Positions 22,457 to 29,477 of a stretch of 34,314 nt of DNA are shown piece by piece. Source of the stretch: an uncultured bacterium (GTDB lineage Bacteria > Pseudomonadota > Gammaproteobacteria > Burkholderiales > Burkholderiaceae_E); contig CAIZPE010000279.1 of NCBI GenBank assembly GCA_903934795.1, positions 1-34,314 on the forward strand, written 5' to 3'. The position numbers were made by a program, and so were the translations under genes. The notes under the pieces are model-generated. The model saw only the letters and a program-made list of their open reading frames with translations. It did no database searches and was not told the origin of the DNA. Position 1 is the first letter of the stretch. Every line of letters starts with the position of its first letter.

Positions 22457-23404
22457 ATGATGAAGACGATGATCCCACCGGCGTTTGGTTGCGCAGTGAT
22501 GTTTTTCGTGGCGGGCATTGCCTGGGGGCAGCCACAACCCCCTGCCGGCGGCGTGCGCGATTGCGCGGAGTGCCCCGGGATGATGACGATACCGGCGGGC
22601 AGCTTCCTGATGGGCAGCCCGGAGGGAGAGGCCGGGCGCGACAGGGGAGAGGGGCCGCAACGCCGGGTGGCGGTGTCGGTGTTTGCGATGAGCAAGACCG
22701 AGATCACGCGCGGGCAGTTCGGGCGTTTCGTGGCGGCGAGCGGCCATGTGACCGATGCCGAGCGTAATGTGGGAGGGCATCAGGGCTGCTACGCATGGGT
22801 GGACCGCAAGTGGGGATGGCGAGCCGGGCGCAGCTGGCGCGATCCGGGTTTCGAGCAGAGTGACGATCATCCCGCGGTGTGCCTGAGCTGGAACGACGCG
22901 CAGGCCTATGTCCGCTGGCTGAGCGGACAGACCGGGCAGCGCTATGGGTTGCCGAGCGAGGCCCAGTGGGAGTACGCCGCGCGGGCCGGCACCGCCGGCT
23001 CAAGGCCATGGGGGGACAACCCTGACGAGGCCTGCCGGCATGCGAATGTGGCTGACCAGACCCGTGGTCCCGGCGGCCATGGGTGGGCGGCCGAGCATGG
23101 GTGCAGCGACGGCCACTTCTTCACGGCACCGGTCGGACGGTACCAGGCCAACGGATTCGGTCTGCACGACATGATCGGCAATGCGTGGGAATGGACCGAG
23201 GACTGTCATGCAGACGGTCATGCCGGCGCGCCCGATGACGGGTCGGCGCGCACGACAGGGGCGTGCGAACGCCGCGTGGTGCGCGGCGGCTCCTGGATCG
23301 ACGACCCCGGGAGCACCCGCTCGGCGTTTCGCTACCGGTTCAACCCTTCCGCCCGGTGCGTCTTTGGCGGTTTCCGTGTCGTGCGGGCGGCCGGACCCGA
23401 TTGA
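22457..23404 (+). CDS. secreted FGE-sulfatase (SUMF1) fold protein, catalytic cysteines absent
   Basis: A 315-residue protein with an N-terminal Sec signal (hydrophobic core about 8-22, likely cut near AWG-QPQ) and an FGE-sulfatase domain from about residue 40 to the end. The domain is recognised by MMTIPAGSFLMGSP, EITRGQFGRFVAASG, RYGLPSEAQWEYAARAG, DMIGNAWEWTED and RVVRGGSW. True formylglycine-generating enzymes have a Cys pair just after the RGGSW motif; here that segment is DDPGSTRSAFRYR, without cysteines, so sulfatase activation is unlikely. Relatives act as binding or oxidase-like proteins. It is followed at 93 bases by a two-component system, suggesting a signal-binding or envelope role. 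Start choice follows the signal peptide; the adjacent ATG at 22460 is equivalent. Confidence 0.85.
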   Translation: MMKTMIPPAFGCAVMFFVAGIAWGQPQPPAGGVRDCAECPGMMTIPAGSFLMGSPEGEAGRDRGEGPQRRVAVSVFAMSKTEITRGQFGRFVAASGHVTDAERNVGGHQGCYAWVDRKWGWRAGRSWRDPGFEQSDDHPAVCLSWNDAQAYVRWLSGQTGQRYGLPSEAQWEYAARAGTAGSRPWGDNPDEACRHANVADQTRGPGGHGWAAEHGCSDGHFFTAPVGRYQANGFGLHDMIGNAWEWTEDCHADGHAGAPDDGSARTTGACERRVVRGGSWIDDPGSTRSAFRYRFNPSARCVFGGFRVVRAAGPD

Positions 23405-23459
23405 CGCATGGGGCCGTGGGCCGACCCAAGGGCTGGCGGCGCGCGGCGGGCAGGATGGA

Positions 23460-23489
23460 TTGCCCGGATACTTGCGGGGCTTCTACACT
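23460..23489 (+). promoter_or_regulatory. promoter candidate for the response regulator gene
   Basis: TTGCCC (23460-23465) and TACACT (23484-23489) are separated by 18 bases. The predicted start lies two bases or so before the ATG at 23498, with no Shine-Dalgarno, so the transcript would be nearly leaderless. Confidence 0.35.
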
Positions 23490-23497
23490 TCCGCCGC

Positions 23498-24193
23498 ATG
23501 AGCCAGCCCTTGATCCTGGTCGTCGATGACGACGCCACGCTATCCGAGATGCTGTGTCAACTCCTGGCCCGCGAGGGTTGGGCGGTTCATGCGGTACTGG
23601 CTGGCAGAGACGGGGACAGGGCCCTGGCGCAGCTGCGGCCCGACGTGGTGTTGCTGGACCTGATGCTGCCCGACGCGAACGGCCTGGACCTCTGCCGCGC
23701 CTGGCGAGCGGCCCATCCTCACCTGGGTATCCTGATGCTCACCGCCCGCGGCAAGCCACTGGACAAGGTGCTCGGTCTCGAGATCGGCGCCGACGATTAC
23801 CTCGCGAAGCCCTTCGACAGACGTGAGTTGGTTGCACGCATACGGGCCTTGATTCGACGGCAGGCTCCCGAACGCACGGCACCCGCGATGTTGCGGTTTG
23901 ACGGAATGACGATCGACCTGCTGCAGCGCGAAGTCCGCATCGGCAGCGAGTGCGTTGCGCTGACCAGCGTCGAATTCAAGCTGCTGCTCGAACTGGCGCG
24001 AACACCTGGAAAGCCGCGAACCCGCGAGCAACTCAGCGCCCAGGTGCAGGCGGGAGCGTACCGGCCGCTCGACCGGACAGTGGATGCGCAGGTCTACAGG
24101 TTGCGGCGCAAGCTCATGAAGCACGGTCCTGGCCGCGGCTGGATCGACACCATCCGGGGTGAGGGCTACGTCTTTGTCCCGCGCTCGGCCTGA
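23498..24193 (+). CDS. OmpR/PhoB-type response regulator
   Basis: A 231-residue two-domain regulator. The receiver domain has the acidic pocket D10-D12, phosphoacceptor D54 (LLDLMLP), T82 and K104 (YLAKPF). The C-terminal winged helix (about 130-230) has the OmpR-type pattern LTSVEFKLLLELARTPGKPRTREQL...DRTVDAQVYRLRRKL...GWIDTIRGEGYVF. Phosphorylated by the adjacent kinase, it should bind tandem half-sites and regulate nearby genes, likely including the downstream periplasmic protein genes. A 49-base gap separates it from the kinase ATG used here, and the kinase frame is open back across the regulator's end. Confidence 0.93.
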   Translation: MSQPLILVVDDDATLSEMLCQLLAREGWAVHAVLAGRDGDRALAQLRPDVVLLDLMLPDANGLDLCRAWRAAHPHLGILMLTARGKPLDKVLGLEIGADDYLAKPFDRRELVARIRALIRRQAPERTAPAMLRFDGMTIDLLQREVRIGSECVALTSVEFKLLLELARTPGKPRTREQLSAQVQAGAYRPLDRTVDAQVYRLRRKLMKHGPGRGWIDTIRGEGYVFVPRSA

Positions 24194-24242
24194 TCGCGCG
24201 GTGACCGCAAAGGGCGGCACGGCAAAGCCCGGCAGGCGCCGC

Positions 24243-25532
24243 ATGGACAGCCTTTTCGCCCGGCTGTTGATCGCTCAGGCAGTTGTCGTCGCCTGTGCGA
24301 CGGCGCTGTTCGGCTTGCTGGTCTTCCTCGATCGATCGGTCGTTCTGGCCGAGCCTTATGCCGAGATCCTGGCGCCAGAGCTGGCCGGCGCCGCCGGCGG
24401 CACGGCCCTGCCCGGTGCGCCCAGGACCATCGAACGCCGCACCGATCCCGACGTGCCCTCGGCGGTGCGCGTCACGGGGCTGCCCGGCGTGCAGGCCCTG
24501 ATGCACGAACTCGGCCGAAGAGGGGTGAACGTCGACGAAGTGGCCTTGGAAACGAAGGCTCCCGCGCCCACGTTCTGGCTGCGCATGCGATCGGAACCAG
24601 CCGCATCGCCCGCGGTGTGGGTGGGGGTGACGGGCCAGCCCGTCCTTCCCGCCTGGTCGAACCGATTGACCTTCGGCGCTGCGGCCGTGCTGCTGCTGGT
24701 GGGCGTATCCAGCTGGTTCTTTGCGCGCCGCGTGTCACTGCCACTGGAGCGTTTGCGCACAACGATCGAGTCTCAGGAGCCCGGCAAGGACGCCCATGCC
24801 GCGACGCGTCTGAACCGACCGGCCGAAGGTGTGACGGAAGTGGTGGCGATTGCCACCGCGTACGCCGAATTGCAGCGGCGGATCCAGCGTTACGAACGGG
24901 AGCGGCGGGTCTTGCTGGGTGGAGTCTCCCATGACCTTCGCGGCCCCCTGGCGCGCATCCGGCTTGCCGCTGAATTGCTGCCCGATTCCCGGGACAACCG
25001 CCCTCGCGTGCAGACCATCGTGAGCGAAGTCGAGCAGGCTGACCGGCTGGTGGGCAGTTTTCTTGACTTCGTGCTTGCCGAAGAACTCGCCCTGGATGAG
25101 ACCGTCGATCTGGCGGCCCTGGCACGCGCCGCCGCCGCCGCCTTCGACCATGTCGAGCAGCCACCCGTCGTCATGGCGCCGGTCCGGCTCGAGCATGCGC
25201 CGGCCAATGCGCTCCTGGTCGAGCGCGTCATCACCAACCTGATCGACAACGCCTTCAAGCACGGTCGCCCGCCTGTGCGCGTCATGGTGGCCAGCACCCT
25301 TGACGGAGCATGCATCAGCGTCGAAGACCGGGGCGAGGGCATGACGCCGGACAAGGCCATGCGCATGCAGGAAGCCTTCGCGCGCGGCGAAGGCAGCCGC
25401 GGTGTGCCCGGCACCGGCCTGGGGCTGGCCATCGTCCGGCAGGTGGCCCAAAGGCTCGGCGGCGAGTTGAACTTCGAGCGCCTCGAAGAAGGCGGCCAGC
25501 GCGTGAGCCTGAGGCTGCCGCCGAAGCCCTGA
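24243..25532 (+). CDS. sensor histidine kinase (EnvZ-like architecture)
   Basis: A 429-residue inner-membrane kinase: helix 1 (about 10-31), a periplasmic loop of roughly 100 residues, helix 2 (about 140-160), HAMP, then the H-box with H230 in GGVSHDLRGPLARIRL. The catalytic domain has N336 in NLIDNAFKHG, a G1 box VEDRGEGM and a G2 box GTGLGL at 390-395. It autophosphorylates H230 and passes phosphate to D54 of the upstream regulator. The ATG at 24243 begins just before helix 1; a GTG at 24201 would add 14 basic residues. The periplasmic sensor loop shows no recognisable domain and no cysteines, so the signal is unknown. Confidence 0.92.
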   Translation: MDSLFARLLIAQAVVVACATALFGLLVFLDRSVVLAEPYAEILAPELAGAAGGTALPGAPRTIERRTDPDVPSAVRVTGLPGVQALMHELGRRGVNVDEVALETKAPAPTFWLRMRSEPAASPAVWVGVTGQPVLPAWSNRLTFGAAAVLLLVGVSSWFFARRVSLPLERLRTTIESQEPGKDAHAATRLNRPAEGVTEVVAIATAYAELQRRIQRYERERRVLLGGVSHDLRGPLARIRLAAELLPDSRDNRPRVQTIVSEVEQADRLVGSFLDFVLAEELALDETVDLAALARAAAAAFDHVEQPPVVMAPVRLEHAPANALLVERVITNLIDNAFKHGRPPVRVMVASTLDGACISVEDRGEGMTPDKAMRMQEAFARGEGSRGVPGTGLGLAIVRQVAQRLGGELNFERLEEGGQRVSLRLPPKP

Positions 25533-25533
25533 G

Positions 25534-25548
25534 CGCCGCCAGGCGGCG
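25534..25548 (+). terminator. GC hairpin just after the kinase stop
   Basis: CGCCGC-CAG-GCGGCG is a perfect 6-base stem with a 3-base loop immediately after the stop codon. There is no T-run, so termination is uncertain. Confidence 0.3.
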
Positions 25549-25582
25549 GCCCGATGCGCGTGCAGAAACCACCGTCGGGCAG

Positions 25583-25608
25583 ATGACAGTCTTGTCACAA
25601 GAAGTCAT
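25583..25608. promoter_or_regulatory. 26-bp interrupted palindrome upstream of the DUF3313 gene
   Basis: ATGAC-AGT-CTTGT-C-ACAAG-AA-GTCAT has two nested inverted repeat pairs (ATGAC/GTCAT and CTTGT/ACAAG). It overlaps a possible -35, TTGTCA (25592-25597), with TACCCA 18 bases further on as a weak -10. It sits in the 219-base gap between kinase and DUF3313 genes and is a candidate operator. The remainder of the gap shows no gene. Confidence 0.45.
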
Positions 25609-25751
25609 GTAGCCGTACCCACACACCAGAAGTGCCCGCTTACCATGGTCGTGGCGGGCCGCTGCCATGCGGTCGGGCCTGACTCCCGGGCATCCCCAGT
25701 CCAGCTGCAGGTCCGCTGGTCTCGGGCGGCCAACCTTTCCAAGGAAGCAGC

Positions 25752-26435
25752 ATGAGACCCGAACCTCTCCTTCGCATCGGCCTCGCTGCACTCGCATGCA
25801 CGACCCTGCTGTTGGGTCTGAGCGCGCAGCCAGCGGGTGCGCAAACCGCGGGCTCGGGCTTTCTCAGCGACTACGCCCGACTGGGCAAGGCCGGTCCTGT
25901 CAGAGACCGCTATCTGAGCTACACCGATCCCGAGCTGACCGGCCGACCGATCCGGACGCTGTGCATCCTGCCGGTCAGGCGCTTCCCGGCCGACGCGCGG
26001 TTCGACGGTGTCGACGATGCGCTGGCCGACGATCTGCTGGCCCGCGCAGACGCCCAGTTGCGGGCCCGACTGGGTGGCCGCTTCAAGCTGACGGCTGCGC
26101 CTGAAGATGCCGACGCCACCCTGCAGGTGGCCCTGACCGCCGTCATCGCGCAGCCCGAAGGCAAGACAGCGCTCGACCTGGTTCCGCTGCGCCTGGTCAC
26201 CGGACCGATCAAGGACAAGGCGCTGGGCAAGGCGCTGGAGGCGGCTGCGACGCTCGAACTTCGTCTGACCGTCGCCGGTGCCGCCCGACCCTGGCGGGAG
26301 TCTCTCTACCAGATCAGCGGCAAGTCCATCGGGCGCGCAGACGACCCCAGGACACGCATCAGCGTCGACGCGCTCGTGCCTGCCATCGACCGTTGGGCTG
26401 CTTCGCTGGGCGAGCAGATCGCAGCCCAGCCCTGA
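25752..26435 (+). CDS. exported DUF3313-family protein
   Basis: A 227-residue exported protein. After a signal sequence (core LLRIGLAALACTTLLLGL, cut near AGA-QT) the segment SGFLSDYARLG is the start motif of the DUF3313 family, followed by the usual mixed alpha/beta domain ending in DALVPAIDRWAASLGEQI. Family members are mostly lipoproteins of unknown function; C16 in ALAC could serve as an atypical lipobox, so lipidation versus simple secretion is unresolved. AAGGAAG about five bases upstream supports the ATG. It follows the two-component system in the same direction and is a plausible regulon member. No enzymatic motif is visible. Confidence 0.72.
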   Translation: MRPEPLLRIGLAALACTTLLLGLSAQPAGAQTAGSGFLSDYARLGKAGPVRDRYLSYTDPELTGRPIRTLCILPVRRFPADARFDGVDDALADDLLARADAQLRARLGGRFKLTAAPEDADATLQVALTAVIAQPEGKTALDLVPLRLVTGPIKDKALGKALEAAATLELRLTVAGAARPWRESLYQISGKSIGRADDPRTRISVDALVPAIDRWAASLGEQIAAQP

Positions 26436-26482
26436 ATACCCGTGCTCTCCCGATCCCTCAACCAGCCCCCCTGGAGTTGCTG

Positions 26483-26752
26483 ATGAAGTCCACTCGAATT
26501 CCCCGCGTCATGGCCGCACTGGCGGTTGCGATCGTCGGGACAACCTGTGTCCATGCGCAGGCACAGAAGCCCGACGCTGACGATGTTGCGAAGGTCTTCG
26601 CGGCGGCCGACAAGGACGGCAACGGGCGCCTGACACTGGACGAGGCCAAGGCCGGCATGCCGCGCGTGGCCAAGAATTTCGACAGGATCGACAAGGACAA
26701 GAAGGGCTATCTGACGCTCGATCAGATCAAGTCGATGATGACGACACGCTGA
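26483..26752 (+). CDS. periplasmic EF-hand calcium-binding protein
   Basis: An 89-residue exported protein: signal peptide (hydrophobic core about 9-21, cut near VHA-QAQ), then two EF-hand loops. Loop 1 (43-54, DKDGNGRLTLDE) is canonical with Asp/Asp/Asn and the final Glu. Loop 2 (70-81, DKDKKGYLTLDQ) ends in Gln instead of Glu, so it should bind calcium more weakly or not at all. Length and design match small secreted EF-hand proteins. GGAG about seven bases upstream supports the start. It lies 47 bases after the DUF3313 gene and 9 bases before the next gene, probably in one operon. Confidence 0.88.
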   Translation: MKSTRIPRVMAALAVAIVGTTCVHAQAQKPDADDVAKVFAAADKDGNGRLTLDEAKAGMPRVAKNFDRIDKDKKGYLTLDQIKSMMTTR

Positions 26753-26761
26753 GCGCGGGGC

Positions 26762-27565
26762 ATGACCGCCGCCTTCCTGGCGCAGTGGCGTCAGCCACGT
26801 GCCCCATCCGAACGCAGAGCCGTCTGGCTGCTCGCCGGCATCCTCTTCGCCACCGCAGGCTGCAGCAGCCTGCCCGATGCGAAGCAGGCCGGCATTCGCT
26901 ATGACACGACGCCATCTGCGTGGCCTGCAGACGTGGCCTGCATCAACCAGCAGCGCGGCGCCATCGTTGCCAAGGAGGTGCTGATGGGACGGACGAGGAC
27001 GGTGGTGATCGCCGGCGGCCCGGCCCCGATATCCGACCAAGCCTGGGCCGCGTACAGACCTGGCGGGTACAACCAGAAGAACACCGACCGGCACACGATG
27101 TTCACGCGATCCTGCTTTGCTCGCTCGCCCACCGCGCCGCCGGACTGTGCGGGCGAAAGCTGCCGGCGGGTCATTGCAAGCGACGGCCACACCTGGATCG
27201 AGCTGTCGCGCGTCGAAGCCGTCGACTGCTCGCCGCCTGAGGGCGGATGCGATCCAGGGCATATCCGTCCGGGCCAATTGGGCATCATCGTCACCAGCAA
27301 ATGCCACGAGCTGGTCTTCGAGGGGCGCGCTTTTCTGCTTCAGGGCCCCCGTGGGGAAGAGGCCGTCATGCACGCGACGGCCGACGGCAAGCCCACGACC
27401 GACGTGGCACTGCCTTCCGGCTGGTCATTGCGCGAAACCGTTCTCATCGAACCGCTGGTGATCCGTCCCTTCGGTGGCGCAGACGCGTGCTTCTACAACA
27501 TCCTGCGCGATGCGAAGGCGCAGTCCTATCATCAGATCCGTTACCCAGGGCCGAGCTACCCGTGA
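26762..27565 (+). CDS. cysteine-rich lipoprotein of unknown function
   Basis: A 267-residue protein. A lipoprotein signal (RRAVWLLAGILFATAGC, lipobox ATAG-C) follows an unusually long hydrophilic N-terminus of about 18 residues. An alternative start inside is possible, but none has a better ribosome site. The mature part contains eight further cysteines, including DCSPPEGGC and closely spaced DCAG/SCRR, an even number suggesting disulfides in the periplasm. I do not recognise the family. Segments such as HTWIELSRVEAVDC suggest a beta-rich fold. It starts 9 bases after the EF-hand gene and ends the plus-strand block. Location (outer or inner membrane) is undetermined; the residue after the Cys is Ser, which favours the outer membrane. 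Confidence 0.65.
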   Translation: MTAAFLAQWRQPRAPSERRAVWLLAGILFATAGCSSLPDAKQAGIRYDTTPSAWPADVACINQQRGAIVAKEVLMGRTRTVVIAGGPAPISDQAWAAYRPGGYNQKNTDRHTMFTRSCFARSPTAPPDCAGESCRRVIASDGHTWIELSRVEAVDCSPPEGGCDPGHIRPGQLGIIVTSKCHELVFEGRAFLLQGPRGEEAVMHATADGKPTTDVALPSGWSLRETVLIEPLVIRPFGGADACFYNILRDAKAQSYHQIRYPGPSYP

Positions 27566-27582
27566 ATCGCCCCGGCCATTGA

Positions 27583-27600
27583 CCAGGCACCCGCGCCTGG
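27583..27600 (+). terminator. hairpin after the lipoprotein gene
   Basis: CCAGGC-ACCCGC-GCCTGG is a perfect 6-base stem with a 6-base loop in the 56-base gap between convergent genes. No T-run follows; it is a candidate only. Confidence 0.35.
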
Positions 27601-27621
27601 CAGACGCAGCCGCAGGCGAGC

Positions 27622-28794
27622 CTACCCCGCCACCAGCGCCCCGCGCTGCAGCCGCGCCCCCAGCGTATCCAGAAACTCCAGGCAGGCCTGCAGCTGGCTG
27701 CCCTCGACATACTCGTCGGGCTGATGGGCCACGCGGATTTCGCCGGGGCCGCACACCACGGTGGGCACGCCCGCCTCCTGCAGCATGCCGGCCTCGGTGC
27801 CGAAGCTCACGCGGCCCGGGGCGTCGCAGCCGCACAGCGGCATCAGCGCGTCGGCCAGCGAGCGGTTGCCGCGCTCGTCCAGCCCGGGCGCATCGAGGAT
27901 CTCCTCGATGCTGATACCGCACGAGGGATCGATGCGGCGCATGCGCGGCACCAGCTCGGTGTCGCAGTGCTGGCGGATGCGGGCGAGTACGGCCGGTGCC
28001 GACACGCCGGGCAGGGCGCGGATCTCGAACAGGAACTCGCAGTCTTTCGCGGTGATGTTGTGCGCGGTGCCGCCCTGGATCAGGCCGGCGTGCACGCTGG
28101 TGTGCGGGAACTCGAAGCCGTCATGGCGCTCGGCGCGGGTGAGCTCTTCCTGCAGCCGGTTCAGGAAGACGATGACCTCGGCGGCCATCTCCACGGCGGA
28201 CACGCCCTGATGACGCAGCGAGGAGTGCACCGAGAAGCCGCGCACCCGGCAGCGGTAGATGGCGGTGCCCTTGTTGGCCACCACCACCCGCATGCGGGTG
28301 GGCTCGCCGATGATGCAGGCCGCCGGGCGCACCGGTGCCTCGCCGATCTGCCGGGCGAGCAGGCGCATGCCGTGCATGTTGCTCTCCTCGTTGTACGAGA
28401 GCGCGAGGTGCACCGGCGTGCGCAGGCCGGCGGCCTTGAAGCGCGGAATGGCATCCACGCAGCAGGCGATGAAGCCCTTCATGTCGGCGCTGCCGCGGCC
28501 GAGCCACCGGTCATCGCGGGCGGTGAGGGTGAAGGGATCGCAGGACCAGTCCTGGCCGGCCACCGGCACCACATCGGAATGCCCCGAGAGCATCACGCCG
28601 GGCTCGTCGGCCGGGCCGATGGTGGCGAAGAGGTTGGCCTTGCCGGGTTCGTCGCCGGCCTGGATGGTGGCCCGGATGCCGTGGTCGTCGAGGCGGTTGG
28701 CCACCCAGTCGATCAGGGCCTGGTTGCTGCGGCTGCTGACGGTGTCGAAGGCGACCAGGGTGCGCAGGGTGTCCAGGGTGCTGTCCAGCGGCAT
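27622..28794 (-). CDS. argE: acetylornithine deacetylase
   Basis: A 390-residue M20-family metallopeptidase-fold hydrolase. Zinc ligands and catalytic residues are visible: H72 and D74 (LSGHSDVVPV), D104 (GRGSADMKGF), and E136/E137 (YNEESN). The stretch FGTEAGMLQEAGVPTVVCGPG is characteristic of ArgE. It removes the acetyl group from N2-acetylornithine in arginine synthesis. The lid domain (about 180-290) has the dimer-interface pattern. A succinyl-diaminopimelate desuccinylase is the main alternative, but the C-terminal motif and length favour ArgE. The gene stands apart from other arg genes and may have its own promoter overlapping the end of the upstream deformylase gene. Confidence 0.87.
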   Translation of the reverse strand: MPLDSTLDTLRTLVAFDTVSSRSNQALIDWVANRLDDHGIRATIQAGDEPGKANLFATIGPADEPGVMLSGHSDVVPVAGQDWSCDPFTLTARDDRWLGRGSADMKGFIACCVDAIPRFKAAGLRTPVHLALSYNEESNMHGMRLLARQIGEAPVRPAACIIGEPTRMRVVVANKGTAIYRCRVRGFSVHSSLRHQGVSAVEMAAEVIVFLNRLQEELTRAERHDGFEFPHTSVHAGLIQGGTAHNITAKDCEFLFEIRALPGVSAPAVLARIRQHCDTELVPRMRRIDPSCGISIEEILDAPGLDERGNRSLADALMPLCGCDAPGRVSFGTEAGMLQEAGVPTVVCGPGEIRVAHQPDEYVEGSQLQACLEFLDTLGARLQRGALVAG

Positions 28795-28826
28795 GGCGTC
28801 GGCTCGGTTCGGATGGGGGTGAGCCG

Positions 28827-28832
28827 AGTGTA
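28827..28832 (-). promoter_or_regulatory. -10-like element for argE
   Basis: TACACT on the minus strand, in the 48-base gap after the deformylase gene, predicts a start near 28820 and a leader of about 26 bases. The -35 is weak. No ARG-box-like pair was recognised. Confidence 0.3.
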
Positions 28833-28842
28833 GCCGAGCGGC

Positions 28843-29403
28843 TCAGTCCCCTCGTGGCGCAGGGTTGCCCGCAGCGCCGGGCAGACCCTCGGGGAACAGC
28901 ACCTCGGTGAAGCCGAAGCGGCTGAAGTCGCGCACCCGCATCGGAAAGAGCAGCCCGTCGAGGTGGTCGCACTCATGCTGCACCACCCGCGCATGGAAGT
29001 CCGACACCGTGCGGTCGATGCGCGCGCCGTGCGGGTCGTGGCCGTGATAGCGCAGATGCCGGAATCGCGGCACCACCGCGCGCAGGCCGGGCACGCTCAG
29101 GCAGCCCTCCCAGCCCTCCTGCTCCTCGGTGCCGATCGGCTCGAGCACCGGATTGACCAGCACCGTCACCGGCACCGGCGGGGCATCGGGGTAGCGCGCG
29201 ATCGGCTGGCCGGTGCCGAACACCACCACCCGCAGGTTCACGCCGATCTGCGGCGCGGCCAGACCGGCGCCGCCGGCGGCGCGCATGGTGTCGAAGAGGT
29301 CGGCCACCAGGGCATGCAGCTGCGGCGTGTCGAAGGCCTGCACCGGCTCGGCGCGGCGCAGCAGGCGGGCATCGCCCATGCGCAGGATCTCGTGGACGGC
29401 CAT
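28843..29403 (-). CDS. def: peptide deformylase
   Basis: A 186-residue metalloenzyme that removes formyl groups from nascent proteins. The three family motifs are complete: GGAGLAAPQ (44-52), EGCLS with metal ligand C101 (99-103), and HECDH with H143, E144 and H147. The start at 29403 gives the standard N-terminus [11 protein letters not shown] and has GGAG about nine bases upstream. It is not next to fmt, which is the usual neighbour of the main def gene, so this may be a second deformylase. It lies upstream of argE on the same strand. Confidence 0.93.
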   Translation of the reverse strand: MAVHEILRMGDARLLRRAEPVQAFDTPQLHALVADLFDTMRAAGGAGLAAPQIGVNLRVVVFGTGQPIARYPDAPPVPVTVLVNPVLEPIGTEEQEGWEGCLSVPGLRAVVPRFRHLRYHGHDPHGARIDRTVSDFHARVVQHECDHLDGLLFPMRVRDFSRFGFTEVLFPEGLPGAAGNPAPRGD

Positions 29404-29429
29404 CGGGGGTCTCCGGGGTGCAGTGGGGG

Positions 29430-29460
29430 GCGTGATCGGAAGGGAGCGTGATCGGAAGGG
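29430..29460. repeat. 15-bp tandem direct repeat upstream of def
   Basis: GCGTGATCGGAAGGG occurs at 29430-29444 and again at 29446-29460, one base apart. It lies in the 74-base gap between the unknown gene and def. It may be a simple duplication or a pair of protein-binding half-sites in direct orientation. Confidence 0.6.
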
Positions 29461-29477
29461 TGTCGGCGCGGGGTGGC

